64,000 nt of DNA. Source: Parus major (taxonomy: Eukaryota; Chordata; Aves; Passeriformes; Paridae). The stretch's first letter is position 1. Every line of letters starts with the position of its first letter. The DNA lies in contig NC_031769.1 of assembly GCF_001522545.3 (NCBI RefSeq), forward strand, positions 133,495,137 through 133,559,136, in the 5' to 3' direction. The position numbers and the translations under genes are program-made. The notes beneath the pieces were generated by a model that was given only the letters and a program-made list of their open reading frames with translations, was not told where the DNA came from and searched no databases. Below are positions 35,401 to 50,473 of the stretch, piece after piece.

Positions 35401-38400
35401 AAAGGACATGTTTATGAGGTATAGTCAGGCTTAAGTCCTGACAAACCATCTACCTGATGAGGTAAAGTATATCCAAACTTGCTGTGCCTGCATTGTGAGA
35501 GAGCCCTCCCCAGAGCCAGGCTGTACAGAAGATTTCTGTCTGGGGGACAAATCCCACATGCATTTGAGAAGTGCAGAGACTCGGGATACTTTTGACTGCC
35601 AGCCTTCTGCCACATTCAAACCCAATGGGAAATGTCCTCCAGAGGTCCTGTCAGAGTACATGGGACACGTGGTGGCCTGGACAGGGCATGCTGGGCTAGG
35701 GATGTTTCTCTGTGCCTGTTTGTGGTATCTCAGAGGATTCACTGGGAACTGGAGGGGTTCAACAGGACCGTGGCACAGGCCTAATGCTTTTCAAGCTGAA
35801 ATTGGGCTAAGCTTCACCACCTCTTTGTGATTATTGTGTAGATATTGCTACAAACATAAGCTTCTACAATGCATTATTTCTGGTGTTGTATTACCTTCCT
35901 CCTCTTTTCCAGTGCTTTTTTATTGGGATTATTGCTTTAGCAGGAATTGAATAGCAAGCTTCAATTCTGAGGAGAATATTTCTGAAAAAGTCAGTCAGAG
36001 ATGTTGCTGGGTTCTCATTGTGTCACCTGCTGCAAGGTTTTTCCATGTGCCTCATTTGAAAACATAATACTCAGGTTTGCAGAGAGTAAAAGCTTTTTGA
36101 ACACTCACATGCAAGACTTCAATTTATATGTAGTTATTCAGCACTGTCAGAACAGGTGTTGAGAGAGCTACCCTGGTAATCTGGTCAGATTGTTCATATA
36201 GCAGCCATGTCAGCTAAGAAAATCTCCAACTACAGCTGCACACAGAGAGCTGTGCTGGGAAAAGAATCAGCAGCAAAGTGCTTTGTTCATGAGTGGAGGG
36301 GCCTGTATTGGTGGTGCTGAGCACTTGCCACTAAGCTAAATGGGAAATCAAATCTGATCTCCTCTAATTCCATTGAGTAAACTATTGCATGGGTTTCAGT
36401 TCAGTTCATGTTGACTTGGAATGGGTTTTGGTTAAGCACACGGTGTGCCTGGTGGTCCGCACTGGAACGGTAGCTGTGCTTGGCTGTGGCTTCTGTAACT
36501 TTCTACAGGTAGTCAAAATCCCTCTTGTAGGAAGTAGCAACAGCCATCCCTTGTCTTTTGGGAAGGAGTAAATTTGTAATGACAGGGACTCTGCCCTGTA
36601 CTGCTCTGGCCAGGTGACCAGCAAGGAGGGACATGTTTGGCCTTCTCCTTTGTGAGACAGGGAGATTTGGTCAGGTGTAATAACTAGCACTGGGACAAGA
36701 ACTGCAAGGAGGGACCTGGAAAAACACCAAGACACAGAACCATTTACTCCATGCAAGCTGGTTAGAGATATGATCTAAAACATGTCTTACCACAGGCAGC
36801 AAATGAAGGGATCCTCAAAGCATGGGACAAGTGCCTGCCTGACGCTGTTTCCATGTGTGGTGGGTACATGCTGGTGTACACTTAGACCCACACTACCCCG
36901 GGTTTTGCTCCTGGCATCCAGTCACAAAACCAAAAGTTGCCTCTTAGCTTGTGTCTGCCCAGCATGGACATGAGGTAGATTCAGGTGGATTCAGACAGCC
37001 TTGGACCTGTGCTGCAGAGGTCTGCTGGTTTTCCCTCCAGTACTCCACAGCTGCACCGCATAGTTCCTGAGTGAATCCACTTATAGGTCACACTGGAATG
37101 TGGGTGTAGGTAAACTTCCAAAATTTATTATAAAAAACATATTTGCCTTTTCCTTGACCTTCTAGGTATTTGAGCCTTATGAAAATTGATCAAACTGTTA
37201 CTGAATTACAGGTCAGTGTGAAGCCATCCCTGGCCATGGTGTTACTTAGAAGCTTGTCTGAATTTCAGCTTGCAGCTGGACCTCTTCTGTGCTCCCTGTA
37301 TTTTAAATCAAAAGGAATATTTTCAGATGCAGAAGAAAACCTGAGAGTAATTTGCAAGTTACAGTATTTTCCATGTGAAGGTGGAAAAGTAGTGAAATAC
37401 TGAGCTGTTAGTATTTTAAAGCGTGACTTCTTTTAGATGGTGTATATCTGGGGAGCACAGAGGAGGGATTCACTTTCCCCCTCAGGTTAGCAGCAATTTC
37501 CAAGGAAGCTTGAACAGAACTATTTTATGGCACTGGCACTGCAGCAACAGGCAGGTGGGTAACTCTGAAGCATGGTGGATCTTGCTGTCTCTGCTTAAAG
37601 ACTGATCTGAGGCTGAATTAAGAGTCTCAAGCATAAGCACACAGTGCAAGGTGATGAAGCAGGAGTAAAATGCCAGCAAAAGCTGCAGCTCAGCATGTCA
37701 GTTCACACAGCTATGTGGCTGTGGTGTGAACATCTCCCACACTGAAAGGGCTGCAAAACAGTTTATAACAGTTTATACATGACTTCAAGCAAGGCAGAGT
37801 TTTCAGAAGAAAACTTGAAGTGACACTGTTGCACGAAAAGTTTTGTGTGCCCAGTCTTTCATGTTTTCAGTCCTTCAAGTCTCTGCATTTCTTCGTCTCT
37901 TGGACAGAGATGAAGAAAAAAACTCTTGTGGTTCTAAGGGGGCTCTGCTCAGATGTCATTTCAGCATCCACAGGACCGGTAACCAGGTCTCATTTCTGAT
38001 AGTAAAATTTTGCTCATCCTTTACCTTGTTCACTTGAAACATTTTGCTAGGCAGTGGCATATTTGCATAGGCAGCCTTCTGTTCTGAAGACAAAATCATG
38101 CTATTTCTTGCATGATGATATAACTCTTGCACTCTCTCTCTCTTTACCTTTACAACTTTTCTCTGCTTTACCTTTGCAATGAACGTTCATATTGTGAAGA
38201 GTTCCTTAGGCATTTAAGCCATTTTAATATAAACCCTTGCTTTTAAAGATCCATTTTATTTGTTGCAAGAAATCCAGCATATTGGAATTAGTGTCAGAAT
38301 TTTAAATATGGAGGTGATATGCTATAAAATCTCAGTTGCAGTTTGCATTAGATTAAGATTTAAAATGAGCAAAAATGCAATTGAGGGATAAAAATTGGCA

Positions 38401-41400
38401 ATACTCATAGCCTAGGAATTATATTTCAGACTTTGGAAGGAAAATGGTTTGGCTTATTTTTTTTTCACTTTCAGAAACACTATTTTTTCTTACTTAATGG
38501 TTTCAGATGCTGTTAAATGAAAAATATATTTCTGGAGTAAGTGAATTTTGCAGGTGCTTTGTCCTTGCTGTGGTGTCTCTTGGAGTTTTACAGTATGACT
38601 CTTTGTGAAAGCAACAGGTCACAAACCTTCATAAAGTGGCTTCCAGCCAGCCAGGAGTGACAGCTGAACCTGCTGGTGTTGCAGACACCCAGATGGAGTG
38701 TGACCAACCTGCCCAGCCCACCATGCTGGGGGGTGCCTGCAGCAGGGGACAGCATTCAGACATCCCTTGGGAAAAAATGTGTTGTATTGCATTCAAAGAA
38801 GAATAAAAATAATTTAGATCTTACAGGCGCAAGGACAAATAATGGTTTGGCACGTGGAATGTATGTGGCCCAAACTAATTTAAGTATTGACTGGACTTAG
38901 TTACCACAACTGGAGCTTTGCTGGACACCCAGACTAGTAGGGGAGGTTTTCTTTCAGCAGGAGCTCCCCATGGGCATCACCATCTCACATACTTATTATT
39001 TATCTATATATAACAATATATTCTTACTGTCTCAGGCATGCATTTGGGTTAGCTATGAGCTTAATTATTAAAAAAAGCATATTTTTGTGGTGTTCCTTAG
39101 AGGAAATTCTTGTCTTTTCCTTTCCCTACAACTGAAGAAGTAGAGCCCTGTGTGTGAACCACACTGCCCTACCTCTCCCTCCTCAAGAGCTCAATCCCAT
39201 GCTGTGCTCACACCTCCAGTCACAGCAGCAAAGTGGCTGAAACATTAGAATCTGGTGGAGTGAGAGCTCATCCATCAAAGTCCAGCATCACTCTTGCAGT
39301 CACTCCAAAGCAGCCAGGATCCCCATCCTGGCACAGACAAGGTAAATTTGATCAACAGGCATTTCAGCTGCTTCTACTACAAAACAAACACAACCAACCA
39401 TGTGGTTGTGAGGTCTGAGGCTTCAGCACATTGAACTGGGATGTGGAAGTTATCTTGGAAAGCTGAGGTTTAGGCTATCCCTTACAACCTCATATGTCTT
39501 ACAGCCACTCCCAAGAACAAACAGCTCTCTTTGGTAAAAATTATCTGTAATTTGTAAAAAAATTATATGTAATTTGTTTTAAAGACAGCCTAAGATTTTA
39601 GATGTATGATTGCTTTCCTGCTTCTTGCTTGTTTCACTGAAGAACAATTACATTTTTTCTGCCCAAATCTTTTTTTTTCCAACAAAAATTTGCATGTCAA
39701 ATGATAGAAAAATGCTTTTGGTGTTTTTGTTAGGATCACGAACTGCCATTTAGTTTATCTTAAAAAAAATGTAAAAAATATTCTGGCTTGTACTCAAACA
39801 CATGAATTCTTTAATTTCTTAGATATATCTCTTCAGTTCCCTCCATCTCTTTTTAAATGGAGAAGCCTTTTTAGGCTTATGCCAGGTGAGATGCTCTTTC
39901 CTGCTTACACAGTGTCACTGCAGTAACAGCCAAGGCTGAGGTGCTTTCTGGAGCACTTTATGCCACAGAAACATTTTCTGAAGTCACCTGCATGTTGTCT
40001 ATGTTGGTAATGTCCTGAGGCTGGACCAGGCTATTAGAAGTGTTTTGATTTTGTTCTATTTTCAACTTGTTAAACATGAAAGAGAGGTAGGAGAAATGTT
40101 AGTCAAAGATGAAGGTTTTACAAGTATTTCTCAGACACTTGATGTAAAATAAGTTCTATACAGCATAACTGGAATGTCTTTGCACATGTTCCAGGATGGT
40201 GGTACCCAGCTCTGAGAAGAGAACAGTGCCTTTCCAAGTAACACACAGTTAGCTCTGCCAGCTTTACATGTAGCCTTTAGTCAGAGACGTATGTAATTTC
40301 TATTTTACAGCTGTCCAGACACACTTTTGAAAAACCTAAGCCATATACACCAGATGTTACTTAGTCCAGTGTGGTCTACCTTGGACCCATTCCAAACCTG
40401 CCTGCATATAATTTTCAAGTCCCAACAGCTCTCCAGTGCTAGAAGATAAAAACTGACCATAACTGTACCCTTTCAGAACTTAGAACTCAGTTTAATTACC
40501 TGAAACACTACCAGATATATAGTTCAATCAGGAGAATTCCACCTTAACATTAACTACTACCATATAATTTATTTTTTTTTTCTAATTTGAGACAGGTTTT
40601 GGGTTACTAGCTCTGAATTATGCAAAGTTCAAATCAGTGATTAATATAATTACCTAAAAAGGGTTTTTTTTCTTAAATTGTAAATAATGGAGTGTGTTTA
40701 TATGACCTTATTGAGAAAGACAGTCCATGAATTTATATTATTTTATTTTATGTACACATGGGTGGGGTATGAATGTATGATTTAGACTTGATACTTTAAA
40801 AATATGACTTACAGACCTGCTAATCAATTGGCAGTGCTGATGAAATCTTCTCAAGAAAGAAAGTTTCTCAAATTTTTTGAGTCAGCCCTGTTTAATCATT
40901 TGCTTATAATCAAATGAATGCTGAAGTGCTTCTTTGAAGATGTCAGTAACCTAAAGATGGTTTTAAATGAGAGCTTTCAGTGCCTGTAAAGTTTCTTTCA
41001 AAGCCCTGATTCTGACTGTATCCTGACTCCGAAGAGCTATTTAGGTTTCTAGCCCTCTGTTGTGGGATATATGTGCTTTGTAAACCTCAGTCCTTCCCCT
41101 GGAAGCATAAGGATAAGAAATATGAAGTTGTGTGGAGAGCCTCACTTTCTTTAGACTGTATTTTCAATGTATTGATTATTATCTCATATTACAACCATAT
41201 TTTAATATGAAAAAAAAATAGGAAGTTTAATAGTTTGGTTATTTTGTAGTCATTGCTGGTTTTCTTAGTTTTCCCTTTATTGGTATGAATTTTCTGCATA
41301 TATTGACTGTGATAAATTTATCTCCTTTGTCTTTGCTGAATATTTTTATTTGTCTTACACAACTGTTCCTTTAGTTTTGGATCAAGAAAGAGTTCAGAGA

Positions 41401-44400
41401 AACAACAAACCAAGGAAAATATTAGTGAGAATTTGTAAAAAGCGATGACTGATGCTCAAAATGTGTAATCAATGGAAACAGCAGCCACTTGGTTATGAAT
41501 TAATTTTATCAGCACACATGCAAGACCCATGTGACAAATTAGAATAAACAAACACATTTGATTTTGATATTAAGTATTAAGCATGTTCCTTTTATAAAGT
41601 AATCTATGTCTTGGCTGTTATTTCCCTGAATGATCCATTACATTTCAAGCAGTGGTACTCCCTGGTAAAGCTAAATCAAATAAATGTGGTTAATGAAGGA
41701 AGTAGATATTTCTGTCTCACTCTGTGAATAGCTTCTTTCCTTTAAGATTTTTAAATGGAAATAACAGTTTAAGAAATATTTCCAGCTAATACATTATCTT
41801 TTAGATTTCTTATAACCTGCATTAATTAGACCCCTTGCTTCACATGTTCCTCCTTGATTCATACTCCTTTATATTTTAACTTTCTTTTCAACTTTAAATT
41901 TTGTGATCTCCTTCATTAGTCAGAATTACAGAGTACTGAAGATTTTTACCTCTTTTTGTCTTGCACTTTAAGAATACATTAACTTCCCAAACTGCCTTCA
42001 CATTTGTGGCTACAGCTCCCTGCTCCACTTTCTCAGTGCTCCATTTGAGCTCCTGCTAAAACTGAAAGCTTTGGGAAAAATAAATCTAAGATGTCAGTGA
42101 CTTAAAGCCCAGTGCTGTAAGTTTAAGATGTTTGCCTAATATCACATCACCAAAATGGAACAGATAAAGATGAAGTGTAAAGTATATGAAACGTGGCTTG
42201 CAGTTAAGTGCAGTAATTGGAGAATGCAGGCAGCAGATCTGGGAAGGTGATAAGGTAAGCAAAAGCTTCTTGGGAAAGGTAAACTGTCTGAAGAGCTGAC
42301 AGTGATATGCACTGACTGGAAGGAACCCAAAATTGTTTTAGCCTTTAAGCATCCAACAGACATTGAAGTAATTGAGTAATCATACACTCTGGGTCCAGTA
42401 TTCCTGTCACTGATACCCCATGCATCTCAGTTATTGGTGTAATTTAAATCTGATAGCCACATAATGGACCAAATTCTCTCCTCTACTTTTCATAAGTTGT
42501 CCTATTGGATTCAATATGAAGAATGTTTGCTTAAGTGCAGTGAGCAGGATTTGTGTCATGAGGCTTATTTTTCTTCTCAAAAGTGGTATTCCCTGCTGTA
42601 AGTATTGTAAAGAACCATAGAAGACAAAATACTAATTCTAGGGGAAAATACCCTGAAGTACCATAGATTAGTTTAAATTCTCAAAAAGGTGTGAGCTTTC
42701 CTATTTCTTCCAGTATTTAGGCACTTTTTCTTAATGTTTATGCCAAAAATTGTCCCCAAGTCTCCCTTCTGGTGCCAGCGTTTTGAAAGCGTGTCAGATT
42801 CTGAACCATAAAAGATGACGCCTGCCCCTATGTATTTCTTGGAATGACAGCTTCTACCTTTTAAAGGTCATTTGGGTCAGAAATTTTCATTAAAAAATAT
42901 TTGAGTACATGCCACATACCTTGTCTGCTTATTCAATCTTAATATTCAACAAAACATTTCAATATTTCTAAGCAGCCAGATCGGAATAAGCTCATTGGAG
43001 CATGGGAACATCTTTTACTGCTGGTTTTGTATATAGCACCTCATATGCTGAGGCTCGGGGTGCACAGGCTGAACTGTGGTGCAGATAATAAATACTAATC
43101 GTCAGGAGAGCTTTAAGGTGGGACCCATGCAATGAGCTTTGCAAAGCAAGCTGGCCCTAATTTGTCTGGTAAAATGGGTGATGGGCTTGCATGTGTCTCC
43201 CTAGTACTGAGGTGGTTGATTAATGTGCACAAAGTGTTATAGGACAGGTTGAAAGGATCTGGTCAACCCCCCAGCCTGCAGTTGGTGCAAATCCAAGCCC
43301 ACAGCTTAATGCAGAAACTTGGCTCTTAGAGAGTTTTCTCAACTAGGAGCACATTTGCCATGGGGGAACCTTTTCTTGATATTATGTTAGTTAATCTTGG
43401 GATTTGTTCAGCAGGTTTCTTTTCCAAGGTCCCTGCTCTACACTTTCCTTCCACCCCCTCCACTCTCCCCAGCAATAGGGCTGCTTTCAGGTTGGCTCTA
43501 GCACAATAGCACTAGTCTGGAAAACTAAGTTAGTCTGAACAGCTCCTAGTAAACTAAACAAGACACAGCACAACTGTGCAGTCATGCAGTGTAACTGGTA
43601 GCACACTTTTTAGCCAGACCTGGGCTATGATAACCATTGTTTCTCCACGGAAGCATGTCCATGGAAAGAACATCCCCGACAGTCTGGGGAACAGGGCAGC
43701 CAAGGAACTGTTCCAAAAGCCAGAAGGGATGAGAGGAGGGAGGAAGGAGAGAGGGGCAGGGTACAGCTGCACTGACATGGGCTGTGCTGTGCAAAGTCAG
43801 AAAGCACTCTGGTACATTGTATGCAATAAAATAAGCAACAGATATGTGTGCATTTAGGGACAAAAATTTGTCCTCTGGTTGTAACCTGATTCTGTTCATT
43901 GAGATTGTATTTAGATGAGATATCTTGTGCCCTTTATACTATGAAGCAGCCTGCCAGGCTGAGACTCCACTCTGTCATTACTTCTGCAGACAGCAGCACC
44001 TTATGGCTGTCACCCATATAACCAACACATCACCTCCCCACATCTTTCGAAGTTTTCACTCCTAGAAAAAGGACTGAGTTTTCAGAGAGAAAGAAGGATT
44101 GAAGATGCCTAGCCTCTCTAAGATATGACTGGTCCTATTTAACTGCATGGCTAAAGCTCACCCTGTATCTTTCACCACCTCATGTCTTGATATGTGCACG
44201 CTTTTTCTAGGTATGATGAATGCAGCCTTGCTCTTTGCTTCTATCGAGCATATTGCTGCATGGGCCATCCTTCAGCCTTGTTGCTTTGACTGTAACACTT
44301 GTCTCTGTAACCCTTCCCTGGCCCCTCTTTATCATTTAAAAAATAAGCTCCTTTCTCTCAATTTGTAAAACCTTTCCAAATTTAATCGTCATTCTGCCCA

Positions 44401-47400
44401 TTGTTCAGTAAAAAGGATTACCCCTGTGAAAGGTGTCCAGCCAGACATGGCCAAGCTCTCTCCTGCTGTACTGCAGCAGGGGCAGGGCTCTATCCACATC
44501 CCCATTCCTTACAGCCATATGCACATCTTCATTTTACCTGCTGCCTATGGAAAACTAGATGAATGTGAAATAGCACTGACTATCCATAGCTCATAGTTAT
44601 ACTGCCTTGCCAATCTATATCAAGCCATTGCCTTTGGCTTTAAATTAATGGTTGAAAAAATGAGGTTTGCAAATACGTTTAACTTTGTCAGAACTATAAA
44701 TTTTAATAGGACATATGAAGATCAATTTTTTTTTCTCAATTTGGGTTTAAATTCTTCTAGAGGAGGGTTGGTATATTATTTAAATCAGACAGGTCTAGGA
44801 ATAAATTCTAAGGTGTTACTGTAGCACAGATTATTTTTAAAAAATAATAGTACTTGGAAAAATACCTGACGCTACTTTATTCTGCAAGAAATTGACCTAT
44901 ATTCTGTTGTCTCACAGTGTTTGTCTGTTTTTTGTATGTGCTGTTATACTTTTGTTGGTCTCAAATAGAAGGACTTGACTACTATTTCTGATTTCAAAGT
45001 AGGTGTTGATTCCAGCAGTTTCCCAATAAGTCTTTTCTGAATTTAAAATCAAAACAGAATCTGGTTCAAGGATATGACTGAGAGGAAATGGTACATATTT
45101 TCTCTTTTTTACATCTGAATGCAGATAGAAAAATTTCTTTTAGAAAAAGTTACTTAAAGAAAAGGTGATTTTTGTGGCAAATAGATTTCTTGCTGCTTGC
45201 TTCCTTCTTTTGCAATTACAATTAATTTTTTCAATGCAAATAATGAGCCAAAAACCATACAATATGTATGATATTTTGCTAAAAATGGAACCAGTTGCCT
45301 TTGAGATTTGTAAATGTTGGAATAATATATGAGATCGTCTTTCCCAGTGCCCTGTAAGCTTAGACTTTTTCATTGAGAGATGTCAGCTAAGGTGATTATG
45401 CTGTGAGCAGACTAAGCCTTAGGATTTCACAGCAGATCTCAAACATATTTAGTAGGACTAATTAGCTCATTTTAAACTGGACTTTGGTATTTTTTTAAAA
45501 GAAGAGCACATTTATATTTTTTACAGTGTTTCTATAGGACCAGTTCAAGGTAAAAAAATAATGTAATAAATTCTTGGAAACAATCCCTATAAATATTGGT
45601 TTATCATTTGGCATTCTCCTCTCATTTCCACCGGATACCACTGGGATTTGTATATCCGCTTCCTTTATGTTTCTAATTAAGAAACCACGTCAGATTTGTG
45701 GAAAACCTACACAATCTGTCACTTTGACTGCTGAGGAACGGTCATGCTTCCCTGACCCCTATCCCCATCAATCTGAATAGATCCAATTTCTTTGATTTAT
45801 ATCAAATAGAATTTCATTGGTGGCTACTGCATAAATCTACAAAGACTTTCCCATTTTGTTTCACCTAAACAATGATTGGGTGGAATGTGTCTGTTTAAAA
45901 GTGACCTTGCTCCAATATTTGAACTTTGGCTTGTAACAGGGGAGAAAAGGGTTTTAGTTGTTTTTACTCCCAAAGACTAAAAAAATTCATCACTGAGTTT
46001 TCCAAGGTATTTGGTTCATTTAAAGTTTTTCACCCAAAATCTGACATTCTGTCAATGCTTAAAATGCAATTTATTCAGAAAACGGCCTTAATAAATGTAA
46101 GAAGACTAATTTGGATAGGGTTATTGCTATTTTATAAAGCCACTTTTCTTTGTAAAAACATGCCTTGTGCCAGCACTACACAACTGACAAAGCTAAGCTG
46201 AAGTGCTTTAAACATTTGAAGACATTCAGTTAGCTTCCTTATAAATGTTGAGATGTACATTTTCTCTTCTCTGAGCTGGATTTGCAAGATGCTCAGGGCC
46301 CAGAGGCAGGAGGATTGCAGGGCTGTAACAGTGCCTTGCACTCCATTCCCACAACACATTCATAAACCAAAGCCCAAGGGCAGACACCAGTTTCAGGCTG
46401 TGCCCAGGCAGACTCTTTTCATGCCCCACACTCCTGCCTGCTGGGACAAGTCCTTGGCCCTGCAGTTTGACCCAATGTTGCCTGGGCAAGTGCTGCATGG
46501 GGTGGGAGCAGCCTAACAGCTGAACAGCATGGACAACTGCCTGCTGGAGCTTGAGCCTGACTCCTGGCCCGACTTAATTTCCCCAGGTAGAGAGTGTTTG
46601 CTTTGGGTCCCACAGAGACAGGGCTTAGGACTGAGGAAGGAACAGAAGGGGTGATGCATCTCCTCTCCGCTGCTCCTTGGCTGCCCCCATGTCTTCTGAC
46701 ACTCGCATTTTGAAGTGATACTTTGCATCACTTAATCATATTGTACTTGTTGGCTTAGACAAAGCATTCACACCCAGATTGTGGTGTGAATCTTGATGTG
46801 ATGCTGCCTTAAATCCTGCCTTCGTTTGCCCTGATCTCCGGTATGTCTGTGAGAGAACTGACTGGTGAGCAAGGATGGCTTGGCTGCCCAGCACTGAGTG
46901 CCTGTGTGCACACCACTGTCACCTGCAAAGAGGAACCACACTGTGTTTCTGGAGCAGCACAGTGTCTACAGGTATGTCTATGCAAATGAAGTAGCCTCCA
47001 GCCAGGGCTCCCCCTGCCTCAGAAACCCTGCCTCAGAAAATTTTGGAGGGCCCCTTCAGCTGATGCAGGAGATGTCACAGGCTGGATATCACTCCCAGTG
47101 CACAGCCCAGAATTCGATGGTGCTGGTGGAATTGCCTCATTGCCAGAGAGCACACACAGGCACATTTGCATCATTAGCCATCACATTATATACAGTATTC
47201 ACTGATAGTCACAGACAGCAAAGCATCTGAAAGATTCAGTGTTTCTACCTTAGAGTTTTAGCCACTGCTTACCTCACCCCAGGGACCACATTTATCATCC
47301 ACAGCAATAATTAGGGTTCTTCTTCCACTTTTGGGACCAAAACCCATGCTTGTTTATTCTTGCCCACCCTCCAATTGCAGAAGGAGTTGGGGTATCTGCA

Positions 47401-49519
47401 GAGACAACCTGCTGAACCCCAAAACAAGCCAAATCAAACTACAGCTCAGTTTAGGTTAATTACAATTTAGTCTCCTCTGGACTGATTTGAATCACACAGT
47501 AAAACCCAGCTTGCCATGAGGCATTTTTTGTGAAGCCTTTCAAAGAACTTCTTTTTGCTTCTAAAAAAGAATATTTAGGTAAATCTTTGGTATTTCTTAG
47601 GATTCCTTTTCTCCTTGGTGTTTTATTCAAATACAGTGGTTTTGCATACTCAAATGCCTTCCTTTTGGTCACTCTAAGGCTAACTCCCATTCCAAAGCAC
47701 TGACAAATATGATTTTTGCTAGAGCAGGGTTTGCTGCAAGAAGAATTTTTGTAATGCAAGATTTCATTACAAGAATCTGGAAAAGTTAAAGCCTATCTAT
47801 TGTTTTTAAAGTGTGTAGAAGATGGATCACCACTGGGTTCCTCAGGTTCCACAAACACGCTTCCCTGCCAGAGGTTACTTATCTGATATTTAGCATCCTA
47901 TCACTCTCATTAATTATGGGTACTGCAAAATTCCTCATCTAAATTAACACATTACATGCAATTACTTACCTTCTGGAGTTCTGTATCATAAACTGTACAC
48001 TTTAAGATGTTTGAGATGATACATAAAATTTTTTATTCCAGTGTTGCAAGTAACATCTCCAGCCACTAAACTGGAAGGTAATTTTAACCCTTATGTTTCT
48101 CTGACTCTGTTAATTCCCTTAGTGTATTCCTATGTTGGTCATATGTCTTCTGTGTCTGATGCTGCTTTGCAAACACACACATTATTGAATTTTGACCAGC
48201 AACAGATCACAGGTTTTATCAAATGGCTGCAAGAACATGCCTTGATATTTTAAATACAATTTCTATATTGCAGTCTTTGCATTCTTTAGTCTTTGGCATC
48301 AGACAAAAAAGAGGACAGAAGCAGTAAAGATTAGATGTAGATGTTTCTTTGAATATGCTTCATCTCCAAACACCCGTGGAGAGACCCTGAGCAGCCCACC
48401 TAGGGCGATACAGCAACAGCCAGGAATGGCACAGAAGCTCTTGCAGATGCTTGGGAACGGTGTTTGAAGTTGTTCAGGAATGTGCCATGTGTGCAATCTG
48501 CCTGACAGATGCTCAGCCACCAACTGTGCCTGATGAGACACTAAAAGGGTAAGGCAGAGAGAGGAGCAGAAATACAAACATGAGGTCGACCCTGTGTGTA
48601 CCACTGTTCATGTACCCTTGCCCTGGCATCTCCTGCCACTGCTTGGTCTGGGAGCCACTGGATGAACCAGTGGTGCAACTTCCTGACAGTTTAGAGTTTT
48701 TTAGGTGCTGTTTAGGTTTTTTTTTAGGGTGCTGCACTGTCCAACCCTCCTTCATGAGCGGTGTGTCACCAGTCTGGGGGCAGACATGACAGGATGGAAT
48801 ACATCCTCCTCCAAGGGACAGGTGTCCCTGATACCTGCTCCTTAGTCCCAGCCACAGGGACAATGTTTCAAGTGGAAGTTTGCAAATGGCTGGAGAGAAT
48901 CCATGGAAATCTTGGTAAATGCTTTGCCATTTTAGGTACAGATGGAGCTTTTGTTAATGCCTTGGGGTTGGGTGATGGAAGCTGAGAAGATTTACTCTTT
49001 CTTTGCTGACAGAACTCTGAAATATTTGGATGAGCATGGAGATTACTTCTATCAAGCTGAAAAGTCCAGGGTTGTGTAATATGTGTGGACTCTTGAGACT
49101 GAGGATTATATGACACTTTAGAGGGGAAGAAATCATATATTCAGGACAGTGCAAATGTTATGCTGAAGACTTGAATTTAAGTGCATGCAACAGTGATAAA
49201 ATAGCAGAGTCTGTATCAAGATGACAAAATTTCTATGTTTGTAATCTCTGTGTAAAAATGAAAAGGGGTTTCCAGTTTACCTGTGGCCAGAGAGAGAGTT
49301 TCACCTGAAAACCATTGTGCTCCTGTTTGCCCACAACAGAGAACAGTGACACTTGACCTTGGAACCACTATGTTCCCAACTTCTATGTTTATCAAACATA
49401 TGCTGGCAGGCCGCAATCAGAAAATGTAAAGTCTGACCATGAAAACTGTGCCTCCAAACCAACCAGGTGCAAACTAGTACCTTTGATTTCTGTGTTTGCT
49501 AGAAAGTAACCCAAAGCAG
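29461..49519. other. Intergenic desert, no recognised gene
   Basis: Twenty kilobases of mixed AT-rich sequence. GC-richer patches occur around 32300-32800, 35480-35780, 36400-36960 and 46270-46720, where longer chance frames appear on both strands. A short TC microsatellite lies at about 38131-38144 and T-rich runs at 34861-34890. I found no exon, RNA gene or repeat family that I can support. Confidence 0.6.
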
Positions 49520-49815
49520 GGGAGCGAACATTGCCGCTAGGGCTCACGCCCTCAGCGCCTGTGCTGCTGGATGCCCAGCCGGCAGCGCTCACAGTCAGCT
49601 CCAGGCGGCTGTGCTGGAGCAGGGCCTGACTCAGGGCCTGGCTTCCCCCACAGCTGCTCTGCAAAGGGGTTCCCATGTTCTGGAGGACAGCGAGCTCACT
49701 GAGGGGTGCACAGTGCCCAGGCAGCTCTGCTCCTTCTCTTGAGGCGCAGACCAGGCCGTGGCTGGGGCTCTGGCTACCGGCCAGGATCGTGGGGGATCTC
49801 GGGTGTGTGACAGAG
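49520..49815. other. CpG-enriched GC block, possible LTR or regulatory island
   Basis: More than ten CpG dinucleotides fall in about 300 bp (for example GAGCGAAC, GCCGCTAG, CAGCGCC, GCCGGCAGCGC, GGCGGC, GCGCAG, CCGGCC), whereas the surrounding kilobases have very few. Long open frames on both strands (to 157 and 187 codons) overlap it and probably reflect low stop density. No protein domain was recognised. A relatively young LTR or a methylation-free regulatory element are both possible. Confidence 0.3.
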
Positions 49816-50473
49816 CAGGTCTGATCAGGCTGTTGGGAATCACTGTAGCACAAATAACCCCTCACTACTTCTATAGTTCCCTATGCCCGCAAATTACAGA
49901 TAGCAACGGCACAAGGAAAAAACAGTATTGCATTCTTCACTGGGTAGCTCTGTGGGACACAGCAGCAGTGCATGGAAGCTCATTCCCCATGTGGGTTAGA
50001 CTGGGTGCTGTGTGTTCTCACCAAGGTGGAGAAGCTGGGCAGTTTGTGGATCAGACCAGGTTTCTGTGGTGGCCACCACAGCAGCTGTGGTTAATTTTCT
50101 CTTCCTATTTTATTCTTCCTAAGTTTACTTGCTCCCCCTCTTCATCTCAGGAGGAAATCATCTTCCTTATTGAAGGCTTAGAGGAAGGCTTCAATGCACC
50201 TCTGGGCATTAACATAAATACTTCACAAAGATTTTTGTGGAGAATAATACATATTTTTGTTCAAAAGTGTTTTGTCTACATATTTTTCAATACAGAATCA
50301 TTGAGACATTTTAAGTTTTAATCACAAAAGTTGGACTTCCACCAAATAATTTGTTATTAATTACCTCTAAGCCTGGGGGATTCAAGTAAAGCACCAGAAT
50401 AATGTCACCTGTGAGAGATCATGCAGCTGGGAGAATGAGAATTAGGTCATTAAAGCATGCAAAATACATCAAC
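49816..50473. other. Intergenic, nothing recognised
   Basis: Mixed-composition sequence between the CpG block and the CR1 copy. The plus-strand frame that crosses it has no recognisable domain. Confidence 0.5.

Noticed and set aside
49392..49865. 157-codon minus-strand open frame
   Set aside because: It covers the CpG/GC-rich block where stops are rare, is matched by a long frame on the other strand, and has no recognisable domain.
49758..50321. 187-codon plus-strand open frame, the longest in the window
   Set aside because: No recognisable domain, mixed composition with an AT-rich tail, no splice or promoter context. Length alone is not enough in a 64-kb vertebrate window.
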